Of a stretch of DNA of 64,000 bases, positions 28,374 to 37,624 are shown in pieces. Numbering within the stretch: position 1 is the first letter of the stretch; each line of letters starts with the position of its first letter. This DNA comes from Fratercula arctica (Eukaryota; Chordata; Aves; Charadriiformes; Alcidae), in the NCBI GenBank assembly GCA_947846985.1, contig CANTUZ010000004.1:930001-994000 (forward strand), written 5' to 3'. The translations under genes and the position numbers were made by a program. The notes under the pieces were generated by a model, which did not search any database, had not been told where the DNA came from, and saw only the letters and a list, made by a program, of their open reading frames with translations.

Positions 28374-28460
28374 AGGGAAGGATTTTTTCTTCCCTCCATC
28401 CATTCCTGAAATTCTCTCCCTCCTGCATCTCTCCCTCCATCCAACTCTCCCTTCGGGTTA
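28374..28460 (+). repeat. CT-rich low-complexity tract in the AREG 3'UTR exon
   Basis: Repeated CCCTCCAT and CTCTCCCT strings; purine-rich (GGGAGAG, GGATGGAGGG) on the AREG transcript strand. Confidence 0.7.
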
Positions 28461-28814
28461 GAGCTGCCAAAGGAGACTTGCTAACAGAACAAAGTCCATC
28501 CACACAACAGCAGAGACCGCAGCTCCGGCACTGATAGAGAGGGCTCAGTAGCAGTAGTCTCTAGCAGGTCTTGATAGCAGGTCTTCCACTCCATAGCAGC
28601 AGCTCCCTCCACATCATTGTGCCAAGATGTCACGGTAACCGTCTTCCCCAGCAAGCGATTCAGTAGCAAGTGGCATGTTGACATGGCCTTGCAGCAGCCT
28701 CCGTCTTGATGAATCAGAGCTTAGTGGCAACAGCTCCAGCCCACAGTGTCCAGGTGGATGTGTCAGGTAGCCAGAGGTACCCTGCAGCTTGGCAGCAGCC
28801 ACATCACAATTGTT

Positions 28815-29765
28815 CTGTAAGGGGCAGACCAGGCACGTTAATCACCACCCTAGACACAAGCCCCCTGCGCTAGAACTGCATCAAACCTACATCTGAGGCC
28901 GTTCGTTTAAGTATGCACACCCACCTGAGGACACTCCACTAGATACTCTTGAGCTTCAAGTAAGCTTTGAGCAAAACATTCCAGTTGTTACTGGACAAAG
29001 CTTGGAAAAGGTCTGTAGCTGACACGCGGCAAAGCCAAACCCCTGAATTCTGCCAGAACTTCTCAGGACTATCCCTTATAGCTTCCTCCTTCAGCTTGTA
29101 GTATAATTCCTGTTCAGTAAGGGTCCTCGAGTCTGCTGTTAGGTACGCTTTCGCTCAGAAGAGACCAACTTGCTTGCTCATTAAAATCCACTAGATTTCT
29201 CCCAGGAGTGATCCACCTAGGCAAAGGAGCTGTAGCACTCAATTGCTATGACAGTGTGGAACTTGGCCGAGAGACCACAGCACTCACACAGCTGGCAGCT
29301 TTCTCTTGGTCTACCGTCTCGAAGCACCACAAATCTCCTGATGCCTTGCAGAGGAAACATGAAAACGCTCGGTACTTCTTTTACGAGGGCAGGTGATCCA
29401 CTTGGCTGCTGCACCATCTTCCATGATTTAAGTCTACCATTGTTTCTTGCACTAAACCTGCCTCTGCACAGATATTAGGGTTTGGGTTGTCATCCCCCCC
29501 CTTCTTAAGTCCACTTATCACAGTACAGCTTCCTGTCCTCACTTTTTCTTTTACACAGCAGCCAGAAGGCTAACAACGCTGTTGAGAAACTCAGCGCAAC
29601 ACAGGTGGTTTTGGGACACCAGAAAATAAAGCCAGGCATTCACATGCAAGCTATTTGTTTCAAGGCATTTTGACTGTTAGAAGCAAACACTAACTTTGCA
29701 AAACATGCATGCAATTCTTATGTGGTAACTCCAGTCTGGAAGGTGTTTCAAGTCAGCTTTCATAC
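28815..29765 (-). other. AREG intron 5 (within the 3'UTR)
   Basis: Probable 951-bp intron between the stop-codon exon and the 3'UTR exon, with donor gtatga and acceptor ccccttacag. If it is retained, the 3'UTR would simply be longer. No other content recognised. Confidence 0.6.
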
Positions 29766-29868
29766 CTGCTGTCTCCTCATTTACACACCAACATGGCCAT
29801 TTCTGTTTTCTTGTCGGAGTTTTTTCCTTTCTTCTTTCTCATCATACTGAGGACACTTTTTCCTGACC
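29766..29868 (-). CDS. AREG: AREG exon 5 (cytoplasmic tail, stop codon, start of 3'UTR)
   Basis: Acceptor ttattccacag|GGTCAGG. The coding part 29868-29781 gives the tail from Q185 to V213, with EERKKLRQEN and a TAA stop at 29783-29781. A donor-like GCAG|gtatga at 29766/29765 follows 15 nt after the stop. This fits the mammalian arrangement, in which the last AREG exon is untranslated. Confidence 0.92.
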
Positions 29869-32800
29869 CTGTGGAATAACAGCAGATTAGAGGTCATCTT
29901 GAACCCTGACATACGTCCTGTTGTTACCAGGCCCACATGCTAGGCAGCATTTAGACTTATGTCCTTTGAATCCTCAAGCAACTCCTCAGCACCAGGAAGT
30001 TTCAAGCAAAGCAGTTTTTACAACATTCAGCATCAAGCAGTATCTGACAATAACAGCAAGAAGCAGCCCAGTTTGGCCCTGGCAGTTTTGCCTCACGGCA
30101 CCAGGGCTTCCTGGCTTAAGCCCAAATAGGCAGGAAGACAAAGAGGATTTATCACTGTAACTGAGCAAAGCACCAGCAGCCTTTCTAGGGACCAGACTTC
30201 CTGGTGGCTTTAGCGAACAGCTGCAGACACCAGATTGCCTTCCTCCTCCCCACAGCACAGCTCTGTGGGCCTCAAGTATTTGAAGTCCTTGTCCCCTTAA
30301 CACATCCCTTGAACACACCAGATGCAAGTTGCTTATTGATTTTCTCTTAATTTCTCCAGTCTTTACCAGTTCCAAACAGATCACCTAGCTTCTCTGGATA
30401 AAGGCACACATTAATGAACTTCATGCGTTAAGCATGTGAGGATTCAGAGCATTAAACAAGCAAAATCCTAGTCCATGGCTCACTCCAGACACTAACCATC
30501 ATCATTGGTTCTCACGGCACCACAGAACTGGTTATCTCTTCTAGCAGAGAGGAATGAGGCAGTGCTCAGAGAGCAAGTGTTCATCCCAGCATTCCTCAAG
30601 TTCAGATCTAAAAATGAAGCAACCGTGAAGTGACAGATGCACACCTTATTTCCTGAATTGCAGGAAGGGGTACAGCATGTACCCAATTCAGTTGATGTAC
30701 TTCAAGATCTAAAATTAGACCGAACTTTTTAGTTTCACCTACAATATCCCAAGCCCTACTGTGGTGGAGATGGCAGTGTCCGAAAATCTGGAGGACAGCT
30801 CCAGTACCCAGGAACCGTAGGAGTCAAGCTCCCAGCGATGACTATCTGGTCTCAGCACAAACTCCTGGCAAACACGCTGGCAAGACACAGAGAGGCATAA
30901 GCTCCTGCATACTGCTTGTTAGCATGTACAAAGAGGAGTTTGATATATGGCCTGAAACATGTACACAGAAAAGCTCTTTCCATCTATTCTCAACAGGACC
31001 ACAGATTCTAATTACCCACCACACTGAACTGCCAGCAGTCGCTTAGGCTGGAACTATCATTCCCTCTATCCTAACAGCAAGCAGCACAGTATTTGGGTCT
31101 GACAGCTCTCGTTTCCCCATTTGCTTCTCCCACAGCGTAATTATTTAAGCCCATAGCCTTCCCTAATAAACTGACAGTCCAAGCACCATTTCCTCCCTTC
31201 CAGCTGTGTACCCAGCTGTTGGCTAATAGCCATGCATGAGGCGGTTACATGACTTCTTGCAGGCTTCTCCACAAGGATTAGGCAAGGCATTGCTGTGTCA
31301 GCATTAATGCTTTTCCTCCAGTTCCTGCTGATGTTCTGCAGCACTGTAACTATCCTGCTTGTAGAAAGAGCAGAAAGGCTCTTCTTTTAAAATACGAGGG
31401 TCCCAGGCTGCTCACAAACCATAGCAAGTGAGGTTAAGTGAACTCTTAGTCACTTAGGAACTTTTCAGAGCTTGCTTTTGCCCTCAAGACGTATCCAAGC
31501 TGGCATAAACAGTCAGCCCTTTTGGATGTCTTCCACACAGGTCATTGCCATAAGCCATGCACATTTTGGGGCTACTGGACACAGACCCCACTCACACTTA
31601 AGACACCGAAGAGTATAATACTTACTGCACTACCACTATGATAAGTACAGCAATGAAGCTGACACTTGAGAGCAGGACAGCTACCACTACCAACACAGTC
31701 TTCGAGTAGTCTGCCACATCGTTCTTCTTTTGAGTCTTCATGAACTGTTCACCACAGCGCTCACCAAAAAAATCCTGATGACACCTGCAAGTAAACATGA
31801 ACAGAAGTTCTTATCAGCTCCACTGTTGGCTGGAGCCAAGGACACCCACACACATTCAAACCTGACTTAGACATCTTCTGAGTTTCCCATGAATCCCAAA
31901 ATGCTCTTTAGAGCACATTCATGAAATGCAGTCACGGCTCTAGCACAAGGTTTGTCAGCATTTCAACAAGTCGAGATTAGTTTGGGCGTGATGTTCCAGG
32001 AAGACACACCTTTTCATTCTTTTGGTTTGAGTTTATGACCAACTGATGAGTTCAGTGGCTTGTTATGCATCTCAGATTCCATCATCACTTAATTTACATG
32101 GCAGAAAGATTCTCAGTCAAAATATGGCAGGAGATGGATCTATGCCAAGTTGACACTGATTTTTCCTCTGAGCCCTCATACGCCACCGGCTCATGCCCAT
32201 CACACCTAGCTCACAAGGTACGAGTGACTTACTTGCAGGTCACCATCTGGAGATGTTCTAGGTATATGCATTCACCATGGATGCAAAAGTTCTTGTATTC
32301 CATTTCACAGGGAGTCCCTTTCTTTTTGTTTTTCCCTTTGTTTTTCTTCCTTCTCGATTTGCCAGCATTCTTCTCACCCCCCCTTTTTGTTGGCTTGGGT
32401 TTAACCACAGGTTCAACTGGAAAAAGGACAAGATGACTCAGTCTAGCAATGTCTAAAAGCTACATTCTGTGAAAACTGAATTACAGAATTTGGTGAGGGG
32501 TAGGGGAGTGGTGACTGCAGGAGAATCTGCGACCAGGAAGCATAGGATGCAAGTGAGCATGCAGCTGGGTATTTCACACCCAGCACAACGGCAGCAAGCT
32601 TAGAAGATCATTAGGCACACCTCTGCCACCACCAAGTCCTGTGCAATGCAGACCAAAAGCACTATGAGCAGGTGAGCTGAGAGTGCCACCAGAGATGAAG
32701 AGTAGAGTTGAAGGACCACGGCATTGCACAGGATAAGATACTTGAGCGAAATCATACAGGTTCAAGCAAAGAAAGTAAGTTTAAACTAAGTTCTTCTGTA

Positions 32801-35800
32801 AAGAACGCCGAGTTCACACTGAGCCCAGCCATCCACCAGTTTTATATCGACTCAGATACAAGGTTAACAGCCTCCATTGCTCTGAACTCCCTATTTGCAT
32901 CAATGATGAAAGGCATTACAAGTCTCTAGATAGTCCTGGGCGCTTGCAGAGGCAAGACAGCTCGCTACCCCAGTTGGCACACTTGTTTCTCCGAAATAAC
33001 CTGCAGTGCTGTCTTCAGCAGAAGACAGCTCATTTCCAGCTCTCCTACTTGGAGAGAGATGCCGAGTGCACCCAAGGAGTGAAAGCAGGATAGTCCGCAA
33101 GAGTCAGGTTATTTGTTCTGCCGCTTACTGTTGCCCCTCATTATCTCAATTAAGACAAACCTCTAGAAGAGTGTGGTTTAAAATGCTGGTGACTTAGTAG
33201 CCTTTGGATTTCAGCAAGGGCAATCATCTTCCCTTTGCAGGGAAGAACAAGCTAAAGCCAGCCACTGACTAAGGGTCATAAGCTCTCTAGCTGCTCCATG
33301 CAGTAGTTCAAGCTCAATAGCATTTTTTTTAGAGCAAGCTGGTAAAACACTGGTTCTCCAAAGAAACCATTCCCTTACTGCTAACCATAAAGGTGCTCTC
33401 AGTTCAACACTCGGCTTTTCAGGAGTAACAGTTAACCATGAGAGTCTGAACAGGTCTTAAGAACAGTGAAGCTATTTACTATACTCTTGAATTTCTCCAT
33501 TGTGCTCTGCAGACCTAATGAAAATAATTTTGGACTATTAAGATTTTACCTAGAGCAGTATGCATATAGGCTGTCACCACAATAGCACGGAACTTGATCC
33601 AATTACTTCCTAACCCTGTATTTCTAGCGACAAGAAGAGAGCCTGCACAGAGAAAGAAGGTGTAGTTCACTGTTGTCTAGACAGCCGATCATTTTAACTT
33701 CTAGAGCAACAAGCCTGGCTTGAAGTTACTTAAAAGCAAAAATGCCTTCAGCAACCAGAAGTCTGATTCAAATAGTATAAGCTACATTAGTATGTAAACG
33801 AGGAACACTTTTCCTGCAGCAAGGTTTCCTGTCCCTAGAAAAGTGAGCTTACTACTGACAGCTGAGGCCCCAGTTCTGTCCAGTTCGACTTGATATTTAG
33901 GTTCACACTTTGATAATTGAGGCCGTTTCCAGTCCTCCCTCTTCAAGGCTCAGCTTGTCAGCTTGATCTCTGTGTCCCTGTCTGCAAGCTGCATAGCCAG
34001 GAAAGCCATCCGCAGTTGAATCATAACAGCTTGAAGGCTCCACAGATAAACCTCACGGCAAGTGGAAGAGCTGGTCTACAAACCAACCACCTTCAGTAAC
34101 AAGTCTGGTTTCTGTGCAGTTGTACCACACTTAAGTCACCAAGCCAGTAGTTTTACAGGCCAAACTGCTCAATAGCTCTGACATTCCTGCTTCTCCTGGC
34201 CGTACTCAACTCACTAAGAACTCCAGCAAGGGTCTACAAATTCCCCAAACTGAGCATGGTCCCCCTTCACCTAAAAGATCTTTTTAGTTACCTTCAATTA
34301 TCAGGGTGCTTCCGCAAAAAAAACTAGTAGCCGGATCCACCCTAGAGGTTTACAGCACCACCCTACTCACCTCTACTGAAGCACAAATCACTTCTACCTA
34401 CCTGGCTCGTAGTGCAGTTGCACTTAGGCCAGAACCAACAAAAGCCTCCCACCCCCAAAGTTTGGTGGGCTATTCAGATCTCTTCACAGCTTAGAAGTGG
34501 ACTAATTATAATAAATTCACACAATAGCTATTGACAGTGAAGTACTGCCTGAAAGATGCTTAACAAACTTCCCTGCAGCCACTTCACAGGTTTAAGTGTT
34601 TACTTTCCCAAGAAATTTTAGCGAACTCCAACCCAAATAAACCATCATGAGAAAACACCCAGGAAATCCTTGGAGCAAGTACAACAACTTGATGTAAAAT
34701 CCACCTTTAAGGCCAAAAAGCATCCACAAACCCCCCTGAGCCATCCATGGAAGTAGGTGGTAGCTGCCCCCTCACAGCCCTCCTGTCAGGTTTACCACAG
34801 AACAGCAGTACAGCAGACAATCATTTTTCACCCCTGACAGCCTGTTTTTAAGGCAACACTTGCCACCAGAACCACACTTTTGCTCCATACACTACAAGCT
34901 ATGTGCAGCAGCCTTACAAAAGATATCAGTCAAAAAGCAGAGAGCCCTCAGGCCCACCACTGCAGAGCTAATGATCCCAATTCACCACACCTGGCACCAG
35001 CTCACCTCAGACCAAGTTGTCCACAACATACTGGCAGACAGGCAGCATCTCAACATACTAACCTGCAGCTTCCACACAGCCGAGCTGCACTCACACTAAG
35101 TTTTCATCCCCAGCAGCCTATTTTTAATACAACCCTTGCAACCAGAAGCGCACTTCTGCACAGTACTCTACAAGCTAAATGCAGCTACATTACAATACAG
35201 GTAAGTCAGAAATAAGCAGAAAGCCCTCCAACCCACCACTGTGACACTGAAGAGCCCAACTCACCACACCTAGCCCTGGCTCAGCTCAGATCATGTCATC
35301 CACCCTGTACTGGTGGACAGGCAGGGCCTCCTCATACTACCCTGCAGCTTCCATAGAGCCCAGACACACTCACATGAAGTTTTCATCCCTGACAATATGT
35401 TTTTAATGCAACACTTGCAAGCAGAAGCATGCTTTTGCACGACGCTCTACCGGCGAAGCGCAGCTGCCTCTCAACAGAGGCAGTCAGAAGGAGGGAGAGA
35501 CCCCTCAGGCTCACTACTGCCGAGCCCACCTCACCACACCCGGTGCTGGCTCACCTCGGATCAAGTCGTCCACGATGTACTGGTGGACGGGCAGCGCCTC
35601 CTCGTACTCCTCATCCTCCTCGTAGTCGGGACCCGACACGACCTCGCTCTCCCGCTGTCCGTGGCCCCCGTGCCGCTGGGGCTGGGTGGCGTTGGGCGAG
35701 TCGCCGGCGGCGGGCCGGCTGGCTGTGAGGGGAAATGGCGCCGTGGGCAGGGGGCACACCAACCGCCGCCGCGCGAGACTCCCCCCGCCCTGCCCCGCCC

Positions 35801-35898
35801 TGCGCGCGCGCCCCCTCAGCCGCCCCCCTCCCCTCCCCTCCCGCCCCGCACGCACCTGCCAGCAGGGCCAGCGCGGCGAGCAACGCCACGGCGCGCAT
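29781..35898 (-). CDS. AREG: Amphiregulin precursor (EGF-family ErbB ligand), 213 aa, five coding exons
   Basis: Membrane-anchored precursor of a growth factor that, once shed, activates EGFR. CDS exons on the minus strand are 35898-35856, 35722-35555, 32416-32233, 31784-31626 and 29868-29781; all introns are GT-AG, with phases 1,1,2,2. Seen in the translation: signal peptide at about residues 1-18 (MRAVALLAALALLA), acidic tyrosine-rich pro-region (47-56, DYEEDEEYEE), basic heparin-binding stretch (90-104, KSRRKKNKGKNKKKG), EGF module with Cys 107, 115, 120, 131, 133 and 142 (spacing 7-4-10-1-8), transmembrane helix at about 162-184, and a cytoplasmic tail containing EERKKLRQEN. The EERKKL part matches the basolateral sorting motif of mammalian amphiregulin. 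HGEC, EHL and FGERCGE also match amphiregulin specifically rather than HBEGF or EREG. It is shorter than the human protein (252 aa), mostly in the pro-region. The start is the first ATG that gives a signal peptide. EREG, its paralogue, lies upstream on the same strand. Confidence 0.96.
29869..31625 (-). other. AREG intron 4
   Basis: 1757-bp GT-AG intron of phase 2 between the transmembrane and cytoplasmic exons. CpG-poor; no other feature recognised. Confidence 0.88.
31626..31784 (-). CDS. AREG: AREG exon 4 (end of the EGF module, juxtamembrane and transmembrane)
   Basis: Exon of 159 nt with acceptor tttacttgcag|GTGTC and donor GTGCA|gtaagt, phase 2 at both ends. It encodes EGF cysteines 5-6 in CHQDFFGERC, a lysine-rich juxtamembrane stretch (KTQKKND), where ectodomain shedding occurs in this family, and a hydrophobic helix rich in Val, Leu and Ile (about 162-184). 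Confidence 0.96.
31785..32232 (-). other. AREG intron 3
   Basis: 448-bp GT-AG intron of phase 2, splitting the EGF module between its fourth and fifth cysteines, as in other EGF-ligand genes. Nothing else recognised inside. Confidence 0.9.
32233..32416 (-). CDS. AREG: AREG exon 3 (heparin-binding region and first part of the EGF module)
   Basis: Exon of 184 nt with acceptor tttttccag|TTGAAC and donor TGCAA|gtaagt, in phase 1 and out phase 2. It encodes residues 71-132: a lysine/arginine-rich heparin-binding tract, then EGF cysteines 1-4 (107, 115, 120, 131). A run of seven G next to five A (around 32377-32388) in the coding sequence is a likely indel-prone site. The reading frame continues correctly through it here. 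Confidence 0.96.
32417..35554 (-). other. AREG intron 2, with decayed exon-2 duplicates at its 5' end
   Basis: A 3138-bp GT-AG intron. Its first 750 bp (34800-35554) are made of tandem units of about 270-280 bp, each carrying a degenerate copy of the exon-2 3' end (separate entry). The remainder (32417-34700) is CpG-poor with no exon, RNA gene or repeat that I recognise. Confidence 0.85.
34826..35380 (-). repeat. Two tandem decayed duplicates of the AREG exon-2 3' end, donor and flanking intron
   Basis: Unit A (about 34826-35090) and unit B (about 35090-35372) repeat the stretch from intron 2 into exon 2 that ends near 35610. The donor positions 35005, 35284 and 35554 give periods of 279 and 270 bp. 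In exon-2 frame, copy B (35338-35285) reads YEEALPVHQYRVDDMI and copy A (35058-35006) reads YVEMLPVCQYVVDNLV. Both then hit TGA where the real exon has a CGA arginine codon. By hand count, about 44/52 and 38/52 bases match exon 2. Copy A keeps the donor GAG|gtgagc; copy B has lost it (GAG|ctgagc). Exon homology stops just upstream of the tyrosine codon, at a ctgcag junction shared by both copies. Confidence 0.88.
35555..35722 (-). CDS. AREG: AREG exon 2 (acidic pro-region)
   Basis: Exon of 168 nt with acceptor cccctcacag|CC and donor CCGAG|gtgagc; it enters and leaves in phase 1. It encodes residues 15-70, including an N-linked glycosylation sequon (NAT, 25-27), the acidic stretch DYEEDEEYEE and the segment QYIVDDLIR, which parallels the human amphiregulin sequence PGYIVDD. 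The 3' half of this exon is repeated in decayed form in the following intron. Confidence 0.94.
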
Positions 35899-35985
35899 CG
35901 GCGGTCCCGGGGAAGGCGGGCGAGCGGACGGTCGGCGGCAGGGAAGGAAAGGCGGTCGAACGGCGGCGGGACTCGGCGCTCCATG
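35856..35985 (-). CDS. AREG: AREG exon 1 (5'UTR and signal peptide start)
   Basis: Coding part is 35898-35856 (43 nt, phase 1), encoding MRAVALLAALALLA plus the first base of codon 15. The donor reads GCAG|gtgcgt at 35856/35855. The 5' end at about 35985 is inferred from a TATA box at 36011-36018, not seen directly. The start codon has a C at -3 and is in modest context. An earlier ATG at 35984 in another frame lies at about the predicted transcription start. Confidence 0.9.
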
Positions 35986-36010
35986 AGGAGCCGCCCGCCG
36001 CCGCCGCCCG

Positions 36011-36018
36011 CTTTATAG
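36011..36018 (-). promoter_or_regulatory. TATA box of AREG
   Basis: Minus strand reads CCTATAAAG, 113 bp upstream of the AREG start codon, inside a GC-rich island. Spacing places transcription start near 35985. Mammalian AREG also has a TATA-containing promoter. Confidence 0.75.
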
Positions 36019-36050
36019 GCGGCGGCCGCTCGCGCGCCCGGCCGGCGCGT

Positions 36051-36057
36051 GGCGTCA
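36051..36057 (-). promoter_or_regulatory. CRE half-site upstream of the AREG TATA box
   Basis: Minus strand reads TGACGCC, about 35 bp upstream of the TATA box and next to GC boxes (GGGGCGGGGCGG on the plus strand at about 36060). Mammalian AREG is induced through a CRE in the proximal promoter. This bird site has only the TGACG half intact. Confidence 0.45.
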
Positions 36058-37559
36058 GCGGGGCGGGGCGGCGGCGGGGGGGCGGCGCAGGCGCACCTGG
36101 CGCGGCGCAGGGATCCCGGCGGGGGGGGGTGAGGCGGACCGGGTTGCCATGGGGACGGGGGGGGCCGCAACACGCACGCACAGCCGGGGGTTTATTGCGC
36201 GGGCACACCTGTCTGGTCGCTCCGCTCGTTGCTCCGCCGGACGGACGGCACGAACGTTCTCCGGCAATAAAGGTGGTGATCGCCCTTCACCGCGGCACCT
36301 CGGCCCTTGCCCGAGCGGCGCATGAGTAACGGCTGAGTAACGGGGGGGGGGGCGGGAAATGCGTCCGGGATCACCGTGTCCTGGCCGCGGCCGCCTCTCC
36401 TCAGCTGTTGCGTAAGAAATCCTGAAGTACTTTTGGGGGAGAAAAACCCGGGCAGCGGGCTGGAAGGTGCCGGTGTCACATGGGAAGCCAGGGCAGCCCC
36501 GGCACCCCCCTGCTGTGGTCCCCATAAAGGCCTTGTGTGCCATGGCGGGGTGGGAGGGCAGCCCAGGCCTCGCGCCTCCACACACAAACCATTGGCCACG
36601 CTGCCAAGCATGAGAAAAGGAGCATCTGGGTGATCTTCTCTTGACGGAGGGGCTGGAACGCCGCTCACAGCTCTGGAAGCTGACGGAGCCTTCGCTCGCG
36701 GTGGCTGGGATCCAAGCTGCTCAGTCATTAACTTTCTCCTCTCTTCCACACAGGCCGAAGGAGGATACGCGGCTCCAGGTGCCATCTTTGGCAGGCGATG
36801 GCAATCCCAAGAAGCGATGCCCAAGAGCTCTGAAAAAGAAGTTGCCAAATCGGTCACTCGGACGTTAACCTGTGACAGGCAGGCCCAGCAAATCTCCATC
36901 AGCCCCTTTGTTCGTAGTGCAATTAAAACTGATTGTCACTAGCTGACGGCTTTACTGTTGGGTTATTTTTATCACTGCGTTTCCCCTCGTTCCCCGTGCT
37001 TTTTCCCATAGCGTCTACAGCAGAAAAAAGGCAAATCATGCTTGGCCGCCGCAGCCCTGGGCAGAGACTTCTGGGTCCAGCCCCAGCAGCGTCAGGCCGC
37101 CCCCAAGCATCTCCCAGGCTGCGGCTTGGTCATCATTTGGGGGCATCCTGGGGCTCCACAGGGTCCCCCCTTGTCCCTCGGACCGGAGTGCCCTTCCCAC
37201 AAGACCCTATAAGGGCCTGGTGTTAGCAGAGACCGAGCATATGTGAGCAGAGTTTCTCCAAAGGCAGAGATGGTGGCGTCTGGGGTCTCTCCTGTTGAAC
37301 CGTGGGGTTGGTTGTGTAAGAACAGCCATAGGGAAGTTTGTAACGGGGAGTTTTCCTTCCCCGCCGCCTGCTGCGCTCACGGCCTGCTCCCTCAGCGAGG
37401 CACTGCAGCTTCTCTCCTGAATTTCCTTTTTTACAGCTGTTAAAATGTATTTCTCACATTTCTTTTATCAGAAATTCCCTGGAAACGTTTTCAATTATTT
37501 TTTTGAAGCCCAGTCGCATGCTCAAGTGACAGAGATTGTAGGGTTGGTTTTTTTTGTGT

Positions 37560-37624
37560 CTGTATGGTTGGACTCGATGATCTGAAAGGTCCTTTCCAAC
37601 CATGAAGATGCTATGATTCTTTGA
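37560..37624 (+). mobile_element. CR1 LINE, 3' terminal fragment
   Basis: Contains GGTTGGACTCGATGATCT, then AAGGTCCTTTCCAACC, ending GCTATGATTCTTTGAA. This is the conserved 3' end of chicken-repeat-1 LINEs. Heavily 5'-truncated, as most CR1 copies are. Confidence 0.85.

Larger units (their letters stand above)
27525..28814 (-). other. AREG: AREG exon 6, probable 3'UTR exon
   Basis: The acceptor is a strong pyrimidine tract followed by ccccttacag|AACA at 28815/28814. The 3' end is inferred from an ATTAAA signal on the minus strand at 27555-27550, with cleavage expected near 27525-27540. Just before it, four ATTTA pentamers, one within a TTATTTATT nonamer, sit at about 27560-27625. These are AU-rich instability elements that fit the inducible expression of amphiregulin. 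The exon also holds a purine-rich low-complexity stretch on the transcript strand (28374-28460). Further AATAAA signals at 27100-27095, 26435-26430 and near 25700 could allow a longer 3' end. The boundaries are inferred, not proven. Confidence 0.6.
35440..36420. promoter_or_regulatory. CpG island covering the AREG promoter and exons 1-2
   Basis: Dense CpG and very high GC content start abruptly at about 35440 and continue past 36350. The stretch covers exon 1, intron 1 (133 bp), exon 2 and the upstream promoter. It contains long G-runs on the plus strand at 36121-36164 and 36342-36356. Confidence 0.8.

Noticed and set aside
35313..36329. 338-codon plus-strand open frame across the AREG promoter and exons 1-2
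   Set aside because: It is antisense to AREG in extremely GC-rich DNA, where long frames arise by chance; its translation is low-complexity Pro/Arg/Ala/Gly and resembles no protein family.
36192..36899. 235-codon minus-strand open frame upstream of AREG
   Set aside because: GC-rich, no recognised domain, and its stop overlaps an AATAAA, leaving no 3'UTR. Treated as chance.
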